60,890 bases of DNA from Phycisphaerae bacterium (lineage in GTDB: Bacteria > Planctomycetota > Phycisphaerae > Phycisphaerales > SM1A02): positions 1-60,890 of the forward strand of contig JAEUIU010000087.1 of assembly GCA_016795065.1 (NCBI GenBank), written 5' to 3'. Position numbers and translations under genes: made by a program. The notes beneath the pieces were generated by a model. That model made no database searches. It was not told the DNA's origin and saw nothing but the letters and a program-made list of their open reading frames with translations. Positions within the stretch are counted from its first letter, which is position 1, and each line of letters starts with the position of its first letter. Shown in pieces: positions 52,582 through 60,890 of the stretch.

Positions 52582-53603
52582 GCCGCACCTCCCGCCGGAA
52601 CGTGGCCGCTCGGGCCGTGGACCGCCGCGGCCCGACCACTGCGCTTGCCGATCCACCACGCCTTCATCACCAACCAGAGTTTCGAGGCCTTGGTGAGATG
52701 GGGCCGGTGCAGGACCGTTTCGCAATTCCAGAGTTCGATCTGCCGTAGGGTTCGGGCGCCGCCTGCTGCGAGGAGCCAGACAAGGGCCCGCGATCGTGGT
52801 GCGATTCGGACGAAGAGCTTCTCGCCCTCCTCGTACAGGGGCCAGGTGCGGGTGACGAGCGTGCGCACCAAGGAGCGGGCCTCGCCGAAGAAGGCCGGGT
52901 CGCAGCCATGCCCGAGGGCGATCGTCTCCTTCAGCCGTCGCTCGAAGTCGTCGATCTTGGCCTCGCGAATCAACTGCTGCGGGAGATAGATCCGATCGCG
53001 CTCCGTCACGTCGCGACGAATGTCCTGCCAGTGGTTGGTGAGTTGGAGCGCCGTGCAGAGCCGATCGCTCAACGCGAAGAGCTCTTCCGTCCGTGGCTCC
53101 CCGAGCATCATCAAGACCAGCCGGCCGACCGGATCAGCCGAGTCCCGGCAGTAGTCGAGCACCTCGTCCCAGGTCTCGTAACGGGTCTTGGTCTGGTCGA
53201 GCTCGAAGGCCCGGATCAGCCGATCGAAGAGGTCGAAAGGAAGCTGGTGCCGTCGCACCGTCGGGGCCAAGGCGACCATGACCGGATGGCGCGGCTCGCC
53301 GGCGAAGCATGCCTTCAGTTCGTCTCGCCACCATCCCAGAAGTTCGAGCGATCGCGTCCGGTCGCCGATCTCGTCCCCCAGGTCATCGGCCCAGCGGCAG
53401 AAGGCGTAGACGGCCCCGAAATCGTCCCGCAAGGCCACCGGAACGATGCTCGAGAGCACCGAGAAGTTCTCGTAGTGCCCCCACGCCAAGGCCCGGCACC
53501 AGCTTCGGGCTTCGGCCTCGCCCACCGTGGCGCCCGCCGTCGTACAACGGTCAGGGCCAAATCGCTCCAGCGATCCTCGGACGTCGGCAATCGGGCAGCG
53601 CAT
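52578..53603 (-). CDS. hpnC: Hydroxysqualene synthase HpnC
   Basis: HpnC hydrates presqualene diphosphate to hydroxysqualene. The 341-residue protein has the synthase fold with HYENFSVLSSIVPVALRDDF, first Asp-rich motif CRWADDLGDE, GRLVLMMLGEP and second motif LQLTNHWQDIRRDVTERDRI followed by YLPQ. The NHWQD variant of the second motif is typical of HpnC rather than HpnD. The start ATG at 53603 is chosen by alignment; the open frame to 53885 lies in the ispH region. It is the first gene of a coupled hpnC-hpnD-hpnE unit, with about 130 bases to the divergent ispH start. Confidence 0.94.
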   Translation of the reverse strand: MRCPIADVRGSLERFGPDRCTTAGATVGEAEARSWCRALAWGHYENFSVLSSIVPVALRDDFGAVYAFCRWADDLGDEIGDRTRSLELLGWWRDELKACFAGEPRHPVMVALAPTVRRHQLPFDLFDRLIRAFELDQTKTRYETWDEVLDYCRDSADPVGRLVLMMLGEPRTEELFALSDRLCTALQLTNHWQDIRRDVTERDRIYLPQQLIREAKIDDFERRLKETIALGHGCDPAFFGEARSLVRTLVTRTWPLYEEGEKLFVRIAPRSRALVWLLAAGGARTLRQIELWNCETVLHRPHLTKASKLWLVMKAWWIGKRSGRAAAVHGPSGHVPAGGAA

Positions 53604-53717
53604 GCGAAGCGGCAAAGCGTACCGGAAGCTGCCCCGTTTCGGGCAGCGAATCGCTCCAGCGTGGTTCGTCGCCCTCGCAGGGCCCATTCCGACACGAAAG
53701 CGGCTCGGCCGAGCGAC

Positions 53718-53723
53718 TATCAT
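53718..53723 (+). promoter_or_regulatory. Putative -10 element of ispH
   Basis: TATCAT (five of six matches to TATAAT) lies nine bases before the ispH ATG, with no Shine-Dalgarno between. This predicts a leaderless or nearly leaderless transcript. No good -35 is visible. Confidence 0.35.
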
Positions 53724-53732
53724 CGCCCGTCG

Positions 53733-54791
53733 ATGAAGCTCATCTTGGCCAACCCCCGCGGATTCTGCGCCGGCGTCTACATGGCGATCGATGTCGTGGA
53801 CCAGCTCCTGGACATCTGCCCCAACGAGACGATTTCGGTCTACCACGAGATCGTCCACAACCGCCATGTCGTCGAACGCTTCCAAAGCCGGGGCGTTCGG
53901 TTTGTCGAGTCGATCGAGGAGGTTCCCGATGGCTCGATTGTGGTGTTTTCAGCCCACGGGGTGAGCCCCGCCATCCGCGAACTGGCCCGCTCGAAGAAGC
54001 TGACCACGATCGATGCCACCTGCCCGCTGGTGACGAAAGTCCATGCCGAGGCGATTCGCTACGCCCGCAAGGGCTACCAGATCTTCCTGGTCGGCCATGC
54101 CAATCACCAAGAGGTCGTCGGCACCCGCGGTGAGGCCCCCGATGCGATTCAGGTCGTCCAGAGCCCGACGGACATCCCCAACCTGGTGATCCGCGATCCA
54201 AGCAAGCTCGCCTACCTGACCCAGACGACGCTTTCCTTGGATGACGCGAAGCTGATCATCGACGCCCTCAAGAAGGCCTTTCCCCAGATCAAGGACCCTC
54301 CAAGCGAGGACATCTGCTACGCAACGACCAACCGCCAAACGGCGGTGAAGGCGATCGCCCAGCAAGTCGACCTGGTGCTGGTGGTGGGCAGCCGCAACTC
54401 CTCCAACTCGCTGCGCCTGACGGAGATCGCTGAGAATCGCGGCACCCGGGCCAAACTGATCGACGACAAGAGCGAACTGGACCCGGCTTGGTTCGAGGGG
54501 GTGGACAGTGTCTTGGTGACTGCCGGGGCCAGCGCTCCCGAGGACTTGGTGAAGGAACTCGTCCTCCATCTGGTGGAACGGTACGGCGCCGAGATCGAGC
54601 AACACGACATCTATCGCGAGGAGGTCGAGTTCGGCCTGCCCGGCACCCTCAAGGAACTCATGCGCGGCCGCGGCATCGATCCCGCCGGACGACGCATCCG
54701 CATGGACCTGCGAGCCGACTTCGAGGAATGGCTTCATAGCCGCAACATCCCGATGAAGGTCGTCGACCTGACGGTCGGCGCCACGGGCTGA
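53733..54791 (+). CDS. ispH: 4-hydroxy-3-methylbut-2-enyl diphosphate reductase IspH
   Basis: IspH is the last enzyme of the MEP pathway; it makes isopentenyl and dimethylallyl diphosphate using a 4Fe-4S cluster. The 352-residue protein has ANPRGFCAGVYMAIDVVDQL with Cys12, IDATCPLVTKVHAEAIRY with Cys97, EDICYATTNRQ with Cys195 and VGSRNSSNSLRL, a full set of cluster and substrate residues. The C-terminal extension (GTLKELMRGRGIDPAGRRIR) makes it some 35 residues longer than the Escherichia coli enzyme. The start ATG is at 53733; the longer open frame runs through hpnC in antisense and is rejected. It is divergent from hpnC, so isoprenoid supply and squalene synthesis may share the intergenic control region. 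Confidence 0.96.
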   Translation: MKLILANPRGFCAGVYMAIDVVDQLLDICPNETISVYHEIVHNRHVVERFQSRGVRFVESIEEVPDGSIVVFSAHGVSPAIRELARSKKLTTIDATCPLVTKVHAEAIRYARKGYQIFLVGHANHQEVVGTRGEAPDAIQVVQSPTDIPNLVIRDPSKLAYLTQTTLSLDDAKLIIDALKKAFPQIKDPPSEDICYATTNRQTAVKAIAQQVDLVLVVGSRNSSNSLRLTEIAENRGTRAKLIDDKSELDPAWFEGVDSVLVTAGASAPEDLVKELVLHLVERYGAEIEQHDIYREEVEFGLPGTLKELMRGRGIDPAGRRIRMDLRADFEEWLHSRNIPMKVVDLTVGATG

Positions 54792-54874
54792 AGCGACCCC
54801 CGCGTTGAACGAATCGTTAGCTCCCACGGGCGCGGGCGGCCTCTTTCGGCCCGTTCCCCGGAGAATCGGATCCC

Positions 54875-56017
54875 ATGCCGCAACCATCCGTCTTTGATAT
54901 GACGCCCGAGACCTTCGCAGCGATCTGCGAGGCCAACGACTTGCCCAAGTTCCTCGGGAAGCAGGTCCTGGATTGGGTCTACGCCAAGGGCGTCACCGAT
55001 CCGCAGGCGATGTCCAACCTCTCGAAGGCCAACCGCGAGAAGCTCGCCGAAGTGATCGACTTCGAGCAGGGCGTGCTCTTGGCCGAACAGGTCGCCACCG
55101 ACGGAACGCGCAAGCTCCTCCTCGGCTGGCCCGACGGACGGACCCCGGTCCGTGATGCCGGCGCCGGGATCGCCCTTCCGATCGCCCTCCCCATAGCGAA
55201 CGCCGAGGGGGTGCCAGAGATCCCGACCTCGCGCCAGACCGAGTGCGTCATGATCCCCAACCCCGAGCGGCGCACCGCCTGTGTCTCGAGTCAGATCGGC
55301 TGCCCGGTGGGCTGCGCGTTCTGTGCCAGCGGCATCGGTGGGCTCGACGGCAACCTCACCACCGGCCGGATCGTCGAACAGGTCTGGCGCCTCGGCCAGA
55401 TCGAGCGGAGCGAATCGCCCGAGGGCCGCGTCTCCCACGTCGTCTTCATGGGGATGGGCGAACCGTTAGCCAACCTCGGCAACGTCACCGACGCGATCCG
55501 GATCATCAACGCTCCGTGGGGCCTCGGCGTCTCGGCCCGCCGAATCACCATTTCGACCGTCGGGCTTCCTGCGGCGATCCGCAAGCTCTGCGACTTCGAG
55601 CTTCCGGTGACGCTGGCCCTCTCCCTCCACGCCCCCAATGACGACCTGCGGCGGACGATCATCCCCTGGGCCGAGTACTCCACGGTGACCGAACTGTTAG
55701 ACGCCTGCGACGAGTGGTTCCAGAAGACCGGCCGCGAGATCACCCTCGAGTACATCCTCCTCGGCGGCTTCAACGACCAACCCGAGCACGCCAAGGAGCT
55801 TGCCGGGCTCGCCAAGCGCCTACGGGCGAACGTCAACCTTATCCGCTTCAACGAGGTGAAGGGCATCACCTTCTCGCGCCCGGCGACCGACGACGTGCTT
55901 CACTTCCAGAAGATCCTCCGTGATCGCAACGTGAACACCCACATCCGGGCCAGCCGCGGTCGCGACATCGCCGCCGCCTGTGGCCAGTTGCGCCACGAGA
56001 AGCGGACCGTTTCGTAG
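54875..56017 (+). CDS. rlmN: Dual-specificity 23S rRNA/tRNA methyltransferase RlmN
   Basis: RlmN is a radical-SAM enzyme that methylates C2 of adenosine in 23S rRNA (A2503 in E. coli) and tRNA. The 380-residue protein has the N-terminal helical domain (LPKFLGKQVLDWVYAKGVTD), the cluster motif CPVGCAFC (Cys143, Cys147, Cys150), VVFMGMGEPLANLGNVTDAI, and the C-terminal methyl-carrying Cys369 in DIAAACGQL. Length is normal, with a longer loop near 85-120. GGAGA lies ten bases before the ATG. It follows ispH by 83 bases and may be cotranscribed with it. Confidence 0.95.
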   Translation: MPQPSVFDMTPETFAAICEANDLPKFLGKQVLDWVYAKGVTDPQAMSNLSKANREKLAEVIDFEQGVLLAEQVATDGTRKLLLGWPDGRTPVRDAGAGIALPIALPIANAEGVPEIPTSRQTECVMIPNPERRTACVSSQIGCPVGCAFCASGIGGLDGNLTTGRIVEQVWRLGQIERSESPEGRVSHVVFMGMGEPLANLGNVTDAIRIINAPWGLGVSARRITISTVGLPAAIRKLCDFELPVTLALSLHAPNDDLRRTIIPWAEYSTVTELLDACDEWFQKTGREITLEYILLGGFNDQPEHAKELAGLAKRLRANVNLIRFNEVKGITFSRPATDDVLHFQKILRDRNVNTHIRASRGRDIAAACGQLRHEKRTVS

Positions 56018-56033
56018 CCTCCGACGCGAACCG

Positions 56034-59000
56034 TTAGCCCTCCCCAAAGCCCTCGACGCGGGCCCGCAACTCGGCTGAGGTGATGTCGCGGAAGCCGCTG
56101 GTCGCCTCGCAGCTCTCGTGCAGCCGACGCAGGACCAGGCTCCACTGTCGCGGGTTGTCGCTTGCCCCGCGGATCGCCCGCTCCACAAGATGCACGATGT
56201 AATCGCGCATCTCCTGTTCGGCCTTGGAGCCCCGCACCCGTTCGGGGATCCACGGCGCGACAACAGCCAGAATCCGGGCGGGCCAGTCGCTGGTGCGAAC
56301 GTCCAAACGGAATCGCTTGCCGAAGGCGGTCCCCTCGATGCGGTTGAGGTAGCGACGCTCCATCACGTCACCGCGGGCGAAGCGGACCGCGAGGCGATCG
56401 CGCGTCCGTCGCCGGTGTTCGAGGCTGGTCGACATCGCGGCCAGGTGGAGGAGGTCGCGAATGAGCATCCCCTCAGCCAGCGGACGAATGACGTGACGGG
56501 TCATCGCGAATCCCGCCTCGCCGCGGTCGGCGGCATGCAGCGACCGCACCATGTCGGCGTATCGGCGGGCCAGGGGCATGCCGCCCCAGGTGAGGCAGCG
56601 ATGGAGCGCGACCAGGAACTCACGGCGGGCGAAGTGGCCGGCCTCGCTGGTCTCAAGGCCGGGGAGGGCCCGAATCGACTCGGTGGCCAGGGCCCGAAAC
56701 TTCTCCGCCCGGCGCTTGCCGCCCCAACCGCTCGTGCGGGTCTCAAGCAGCAGCCGGCGCAGCAATCGCTCGCCGCTCGCGTCACGGGACTCGTCGTCAC
56801 CGCCGTGAGCAAGCTCGAGAAGCCGGGGATCGACTGCCAAGCGCCGACCATAGTCGAAGGCGTCGACGCAGCGACCGTAGCCGCGCGACTCGAGCCGACG
56901 CACCGCCGTCTCCATCGCCTCGACCGTCGTCGGAATGAAGCCCCGCTGGAAGGCGATGCCGAGGAGAACGATGTCGATGACGCGATCGGTCAGAAAGCGA
57001 GCACGACAGGCGACCGCGAAATCGCCGAAGGCCCGATGCTCGGGATGGGCGACGGCGCCCACGGTCTCGGCGAGCTTGCGACAGCACTCAACAGCCTGCT
57101 CGTCGAATTGGTCCTCGAGCGGTCCGATGTTCACCACCGCTGCGGTGCGATCGGCCGATGCCACGCGCAGGGCCGGATCGGGCCCGATCGCCCGAAGCGT
57201 TTCGACGCCATCGGCACCTACCAGGAGGTCGGCCTCGCCGTAAGGCGTCTCGGCGGGAAGCGTCGTTCCAAGCTCCGAGGTCGACGCATCGCCGCGCCCG
57301 CTCCCATCCACCCGACGGGTGAAGAGGACCTCCGCCCACGCTCGGCGGCCTCGCCCAATCGGATGGCCGAAATAGGCGGTCTGCACGCGATAGCCCATCA
57401 GCGCCCCAGCGTCGACCAGGGCGGTTGCAACCAGTCCGGGTTGGTCGCCGCGGAAGCCGGCGCAATGGGCCCGCCACGCTCCCTGCTGGGCATGCAGCGG
57501 TCGCGGCGGAGCGAGCCGTTCGCTGTCAGCGGCGCGCCACATCGGCGCTGGCGGTCTGGTGCGGATGATCTCGACCTGTTCAAGGAGCGGCCGAGCGCTC
57601 AGGCGGAAGCGAGTCGAGGCGCCGGCCGGCTCGAGGAACCACGAGCCGACGATCTCTTCGCTTCCCCGATCAAGCCCTCGCTCGATGAGCCACTCCGTGG
57701 TCGGCGGCCGAAGCTCGCAGGCAACATCGACCGGCCAGGTGAGTCGCTGGTTCGGCGTGAAGCCGAGCCGGTCGGTCTCGCTGAGCGCCCGTTCGATTCC
57801 CGAGGCGTCGCGTCGGGCCGGTGGGCCGTCGCGCCCAACGATGATCGTGACGCCATCACCTTGGGCGGCCTGCCGAATGGCCTCGCGAAGCCCCGAACGG
57901 TCGTTCAGGTCAGCGGACCGGATCAACACTCGCGCCGCCGAGTCGGCCGGAACCGACGCGCTGGCGAGTCGCTCGAGGTCGATGTCATCGTCGCCACCGA
58001 TGTCGGGCACGACGACCACGCGCGGACGGGCCTCCCGCGCGGCCTGGCGCACCGCGCCGACGCCCTCCACCGCAAAGCGCCGCCGATCCCACACCTCGGC
58101 GATGACGGTCCGATCCCACTCCCCCATCGGCTGGACGCCATCGATCGCCAGCGCCGTGGTGCGGACGTCGGCCCCGCTCTCGCCGGGCAACTCGGCGCGG
58201 ACCAGAGCATCGGCCTCGATAAGAATGGCCCGGACCAGTTCTGCGGCAGCAGCGGGTCCATATTGCTCGCCGCGCGGCGGGACGTTGATCCGCTCATGGT
58301 CTGCCGGCGCCGGAGCGAGCCGCGATGCTACCTGGTGATGCGGCCGAAGCTGGTGCAGCAGGTGAAGGAGCTTCCGGGCCAGCGCCGACGGCCGCACCGC
58401 CTCGCCGTCGGCAAAGGACCACCCGTCGGCACCACGATCGTCGTCCTCGGGCGGCGGGACCTTGCCCGTCCAGAGTTCGCCTAACCGTTCGCCCATGCCG
58501 CGCCCGCGCTCGGCCGCCTCAAGCACGTCCGGGGCGATCGCGCCAGGTCGCGGCTCGAGCAGGACCACGCGATCGCAGCGGGCCAGCAGCCGCGTGACGA
58601 CCGAACCGTCGAGCGGTCGGGCGAGGCCGAGCTTGAGCATCGGCACGCGTCCCATCAGGCGAAGCTCGCCTAACAGATAGCTCGCCGCGGTGAAGGTTGC
58701 CCCGACGCAGATCAGCCCTAACGGTTCGCGCTCGCCGGGGCTGGGCAGGGCAACGATTCGATTGAGCTCCAGCCGCCTTGCCATGCGCAGCAGGTCGTTG
58801 GTCTCGCCGATCCGCGCCGACTGCCGCATGCGGCGGATGATCGCGGCGGCGTCGATCGCATCAACCATGCGGTTCGGCTCGGCCTGAAGCGTGTCGGTCG
58901 AACGGAGGAGCGACGCATGGGCGACGATCGCGACAGCGCACTGTCCCGCCCGCGACAGGCGCGTTGCCTGCTCCACCGCCGCGCGCAGGTCGTCCAGCGT

Positions 59001-59465
59001 CGCCGGTTCGATGATGGGGATCGGCAGGCTGCCCAACAGGCGGCGCGGACAGAGGGCCGGCACCGTGTCCGGTGCATCCTCGACCACCAGGACCAGTGCT
59101 GCCTCGGGCAAGCGCGGGAGCGGAAGCGCTGCCTGCAGCGGCGAGATCACATAGGGCAACGACTCGTTCGGCACGAGGGCGATCCCGCAGCGGTTGTTTC
59201 TGGTTTGGCGCAACGCCATCGCCAGGGCCCGCACCGCGTCGGCGGTGACGGTGATCTCCAACCCGTGGCGATGCAACAGTCGCTGAATCGGCTCATCGGG
59301 GGCGACGCGACCTAACGCTTCGAACGGCATGCGACGCGACCCGGCGATCACCGCGATCGGAAGCTCACTCTCGAGCGCTCCCTTGGCGATCGCCTCAACC
59401 GCAGTGCAATGGGCAAATCCCTCGGCCCTGGCGAGGAACGGCACATGCGCGGCGAGTTGGGTCAC
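56034..59465 (-). CDS. Degenerate indolepyruvate ferredoxin oxidoreductase-like protein
   Basis: The 1143-residue protein follows the domain order of fused indolepyruvate:ferredoxin oxidoreductase. It has a pyrimidine-binding-like N-terminal part (ITVTADAVRALAMALRQTRN), a transketolase C-terminal-like segment near 285-330 (RPLDGSVVTRLLARCDRVVL), a middle region, and a gamma-type domain from about 670 (AGFRGDQPGLVATALVDAGA; LLGIAFQRGFIPTTVEAM). A C-terminal DUF6537-like helical part follows. The thiamine diphosphate motif GDG...N is not convincing and the Cys-rich ferredoxin-type cluster expected in the middle is missing, so the catalytic function may be lost or changed. It starts with GTG at 59465, overlapping the HAD gene stop as GTGA. 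Confidence 0.62.
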   Translation of the reverse strand: MTQLAAHVPFLARAEGFAHCTAVEAIAKGALESELPIAVIAGSRRMPFEALGRVAPDEPIQRLLHRHGLEITVTADAVRALAMALRQTRNNRCGIALVPNESLPYVISPLQAALPLPRLPEAALVLVVEDAPDTVPALCPRRLLGSLPIPIIEPATLDDLRAAVEQATRLSRAGQCAVAIVAHASLLRSTDTLQAEPNRMVDAIDAAAIIRRMRQSARIGETNDLLRMARRLELNRIVALPSPGEREPLGLICVGATFTAASYLLGELRLMGRVPMLKLGLARPLDGSVVTRLLARCDRVVLLEPRPGAIAPDVLEAAERGRGMGERLGELWTGKVPPPEDDDRGADGWSFADGEAVRPSALARKLLHLLHQLRPHHQVASRLAPAPADHERINVPPRGEQYGPAAAAELVRAILIEADALVRAELPGESGADVRTTALAIDGVQPMGEWDRTVIAEVWDRRRFAVEGVGAVRQAAREARPRVVVVPDIGGDDDIDLERLASASVPADSAARVLIRSADLNDRSGLREAIRQAAQGDGVTIIVGRDGPPARRDASGIERALSETDRLGFTPNQRLTWPVDVACELRPPTTEWLIERGLDRGSEEIVGSWFLEPAGASTRFRLSARPLLEQVEIIRTRPPAPMWRAADSERLAPPRPLHAQQGAWRAHCAGFRGDQPGLVATALVDAGALMGYRVQTAYFGHPIGRGRRAWAEVLFTRRVDGSGRGDASTSELGTTLPAETPYGEADLLVGADGVETLRAIGPDPALRVASADRTAAVVNIGPLEDQFDEQAVECCRKLAETVGAVAHPEHRAFGDFAVACRARFLTDRVIDIVLLGIAFQRGFIPTTVEAMETAVRRLESRGYGRCVDAFDYGRRLAVDPRLLELAHGGDDESRDASGERLLRRLLLETRTSGWGGKRRAEKFRALATESIRALPGLETSEAGHFARREFLVALHRCLTWGGMPLARRYADMVRSLHAADRGEAGFAMTRHVIRPLAEGMLIRDLLHLAAMSTSLEHRRRTRDRLAVRFARGDVMERRYLNRIEGTAFGKRFRLDVRTSDWPARILAVVAPWIPERVRGSKAEQEMRDYIVHLVERAIRGASDNPRQWSLVLRRLHESCEATSGFRDITSAELRARVEGFGEG

Positions 59466-60346
59466 GGCACGACGCCCTCAAGCAACAGGGTGACGGCCTC
59501 GGCAAATCCATCCTCATCGTGGTGTCCGACGTGGGCCTTTGCCACCTTCGTCACGCGCTCGTCGGCGTTCGCCATCGCGATCCCGAATCCGCACTCGGCG
59601 ATCAGCCGTCGATCGTTCAGCCCATCCCCCACCGCCGCCACCTCGTCGGCGCGGAAACCCCGGTCGCGACAGAGGGCCAAGGTCATCGTCCACTTGTCCG
59701 TTTCGGGAGCGAAGCACTCCAAGAGATGCGTCGCACTGCCGGTCACCTCGTGCTCGGTGAGGGCCGGCCAATGTTGAAGCATGATCCTGTCCCCGACATC
59801 CTCGCGAATGACGTGGGCCAGCTCGGCCAATTCCGCTCCGACCGCAACGGTCCCGACTCGAATCGTCGCCCCGAACGGCCTTGCCTCCGCAAGCGTTGCG
59901 AAGGTGCGAACGGTCAGAGGATGCACGCGAAACCACCATTCGCTCGCCGCGTCAAGTCTGGCGTCGCCAACGAGAACATAGTCCGCGCCGGTCTCGTTTG
60001 GATCCTGCAACATGTGGGCGAGGTGCCCATGGCGGATGATGCTCTCGGCGATCGACTCGACCAGATGCGTGTCGACGGTGCGGCGGGTGAGAATCCGGCC
60101 CGAGCGGCTGTCATGGAGGACGGCACCGCCCGCGCCGATGAAGACGCCGGCATGGCCGATCGCCTCGAGCGCGTCGCGGCTCTCAAGCCAGGAGCGGCCA
60201 GTCGCAACGACCACCTCGACGCCTGCCGCCTCGGCCCGTCGGACGGCTTCCGCGTTCGCGGCGGACACGCGCCCCTGTCGGTTCAGGAGCGTCCCGTCCA
60301 AGTCGACCACCAGCAGTCGGGGAATCGACCGCGGTCGTGTGACCAT
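59462..60346 (-). CDS. HAD-superfamily hydrolase, Cof type
   Basis: The 294-residue protein is a Cof/HAD-IIB phosphatase: motif I PRLLVVDLDGTLLNRQG with Asp15 and Asp17, motif II VVVATGRS, and motif IV VAAVGDGLNDRRLIAECGFG. A Cof cap domain lies between motifs II and IV (about 75-205). Such enzymes dephosphorylate sugars, nucleotides or cofactors; the substrate is unknown. The start ATG at 60346 places the HAD motif normally; an in-frame upstream ATG at 60376 would add ten residues. No Shine-Dalgarno separates them. It overlaps the downstream oxidoreductase-like gene by four bases (GTGA). Confidence 0.9.
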   Translation of the reverse strand: MVTRPRSIPRLLVVDLDGTLLNRQGRVSAANAEAVRRAEAAGVEVVVATGRSWLESRDALEAIGHAGVFIGAGGAVLHDSRSGRILTRRTVDTHLVESIAESIIRHGHLAHMLQDPNETGADYVLVGDARLDAASEWWFRVHPLTVRTFATLAEARPFGATIRVGTVAVGAELAELAHVIREDVGDRIMLQHWPALTEHEVTGSATHLLECFAPETDKWTMTLALCRDRGFRADEVAAVGDGLNDRRLIAECGFGIAMANADERVTKVAKAHVGHHDEDGFAEAVTLLLEGVVP

Positions 60347-60564
60347 GGCTGCGTGGCGGTCTGGGCGATGCATGCGTCGGAGAGGCCTGAATGGAATCAC
60401 GCGGGACACGATGCCGCCGTGTGTGTGAAAGCGTACACGACCCTGCTTGCCGGAACGGGGCGTTGACCTGCGCCGGCCGTCGAGGCGTTTCTCCCCCTCG
60501 CCTTTTGCTCTCCACAATTTCGACTCCTTCGCGCGAAGCCGCGGGACTGTTCGCGGGACCGTTG

Positions 60565-60570
60565 TACAGT
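60565..60570 (+). promoter_or_regulatory. Putative -10 element of the right-edge gene
   Basis: TACAGT lies nine bases before the GTG at 60580, at the same spacing as the -10-like hexamers before ispH and the ECF sigma gene. No Shine-Dalgarno is visible. Confidence 0.25.
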
Positions 60571-60579
60571 GTTGACGTC

Positions 60580-60890
60580 GTGACGATCAACGACCCGCAG
60601 CAGCACGCGGAGACGGTTCGACCCGTCTCCGCACACGCGCTTGCCCCCGCGCTGGGAGCGGAGTTGCTTCAGGCGCTCGACGGTCGTCTGCACGACCTCC
60701 ATTGGTTCCGCACCGATTGGCAGCGTGGCGGCGCAGCGACCGGATTTGCCAAGTGGCGCGACGAGCACGGTCGCGACCGCGATGTCGTCATCAAGGTGCC
60801 GGTGAACCTGCGCGAGTTCCGCTGGATGCGTCGGACGGCGGGAGATCCCGACGGTCCCGTTGCCCAGCTCCTCACCTCGGGGACCGCCCT
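60580..60890 (+). CDS. Kinase-fold protein, 3' end beyond the window
   Basis: An open frame starts with GTG at 60580 and continues off the right edge (103 codons visible). The product begins VTINDPQQHAETVRPVSAHA; a later part reads DVVIKVPVNLREFRWMRRTA, which resembles the beta-3 strand and lysine of a protein kinase or aminoglycoside phosphotransferase N-lobe. Nothing further can be assigned from the visible part. Shadow frames on the minus strand over these bases are rejected. Confidence 0.55.
   Translation, partial: MTINDPQQHAETVRPVSAHALAPALGAELLQALDGRLHDLHWFRTDWQRGGAATGFAKWRDEHGRDRDVVIKVPVNLREFRWMRRTAGDPDGPVAQLLTSGTA

Noticed and set aside
52908..53732. Upstream extension of ispH
   Set aside because: Runs antisense through hpnC; IspH homology begins at the ATG at 53733.
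56118..58484. 788-codon plus-strand open frame
   Set aside because: Antisense shadow of the oxidoreductase-like gene; Arg/Gly/Asp-rich with no motif.
1..60890. CRISPR arrays, tRNA or rRNA genes, insertion sequences
   Set aside because: No regular spaced direct repeats, no cloverleaf-like T-arm in intergenic DNA, no rRNA sequence and no transposase were seen by eye.

Overview
The window is GC-rich bacterial chromosome and most likely comes from a planctomycete of the Phycisphaerae type. Pointers: several secreted proteins end in paired dockerin-like EF-hand repeats closing on LLGAWG-type motifs; an ECF sigma factor sits beside a Ser/Thr kinase fused to a formylglycine-enzyme-like domain; there are LamG proteins, a planctomycete-style haem protein and an hpnCDE route to squalene. 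This assignment is inference from gene content. I found no rRNA, tRNA, CRISPR array, transposase or phage gene.

Layout. 1-3.9 kb (minus): ECF sigma factor, kinase-FGE protein and two small unrecognised genes, the last running off the left edge. 4.1-8.7 kb: a CDF metal transporter, then a tightly coupled four-gene minus-strand cassette (nucleotidyltransferase-fold protein, TIGR04222-type membrane protein with a Gly/Cys tail, DUF692/MNIO enzyme, small partner), then a GNAT acetyltransferase. 8.8-19.4 kb (minus): a flagellar block reading flgI, flgJ-like, flgN-like, flgK, flgL, fliW, csrA, flagellin, terminator, second flagellin, with a plausible sigma-54 promoter before flgI. 19.5-25 kb: a GT-C-type membrane glycosyltransferase, a prepilin-like gene, small uncertain genes, a lipoprotein and a stretch with no supportable gene. 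25.3-36.8 kb (plus): secreted proteins, comprising a Kelch/Ig/dockerin protein, a three-gene operon headed by a 1188-residue LamG-MACPF protein, and three more dockerin-tailed proteins. 37-49 kb: MuiA-like DUF4139 protein, methyltransferase, a compound inverted repeat, a double-VWA membrane protein, a sugar isomerase-like protein, a CX4CH haem-type protein, a coiled-coil lipoprotein and a small membrane protein. 49-60.9 kb: queG, hpnE, hpnD and hpnC (minus), divergent ispH and rlmN (plus), a degenerate indolepyruvate-oxidoreductase-like protein coupled to a HAD phosphatase (minus), and the start of a kinase-fold gene at the right edge.

How genes work together. Many genes overlap by four bases (ATGA or GTGA), so translational coupling is pervasive. 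FliW and CsrA lie immediately upstream of a flagellin, consistent with the known flagellin-FliW-CsrA feedback. IspH supplies isoprenoid precursors and HpnC/D/E turn farnesyl diphosphate into squalene. The strongest candidates for undescribed biology are the MNIO/TIGR04222 cassette (5.0-8.1 kb) and the secreted MACPF operon (26.9-34.0 kb). Functions were read from motifs by eye; no database search was run.
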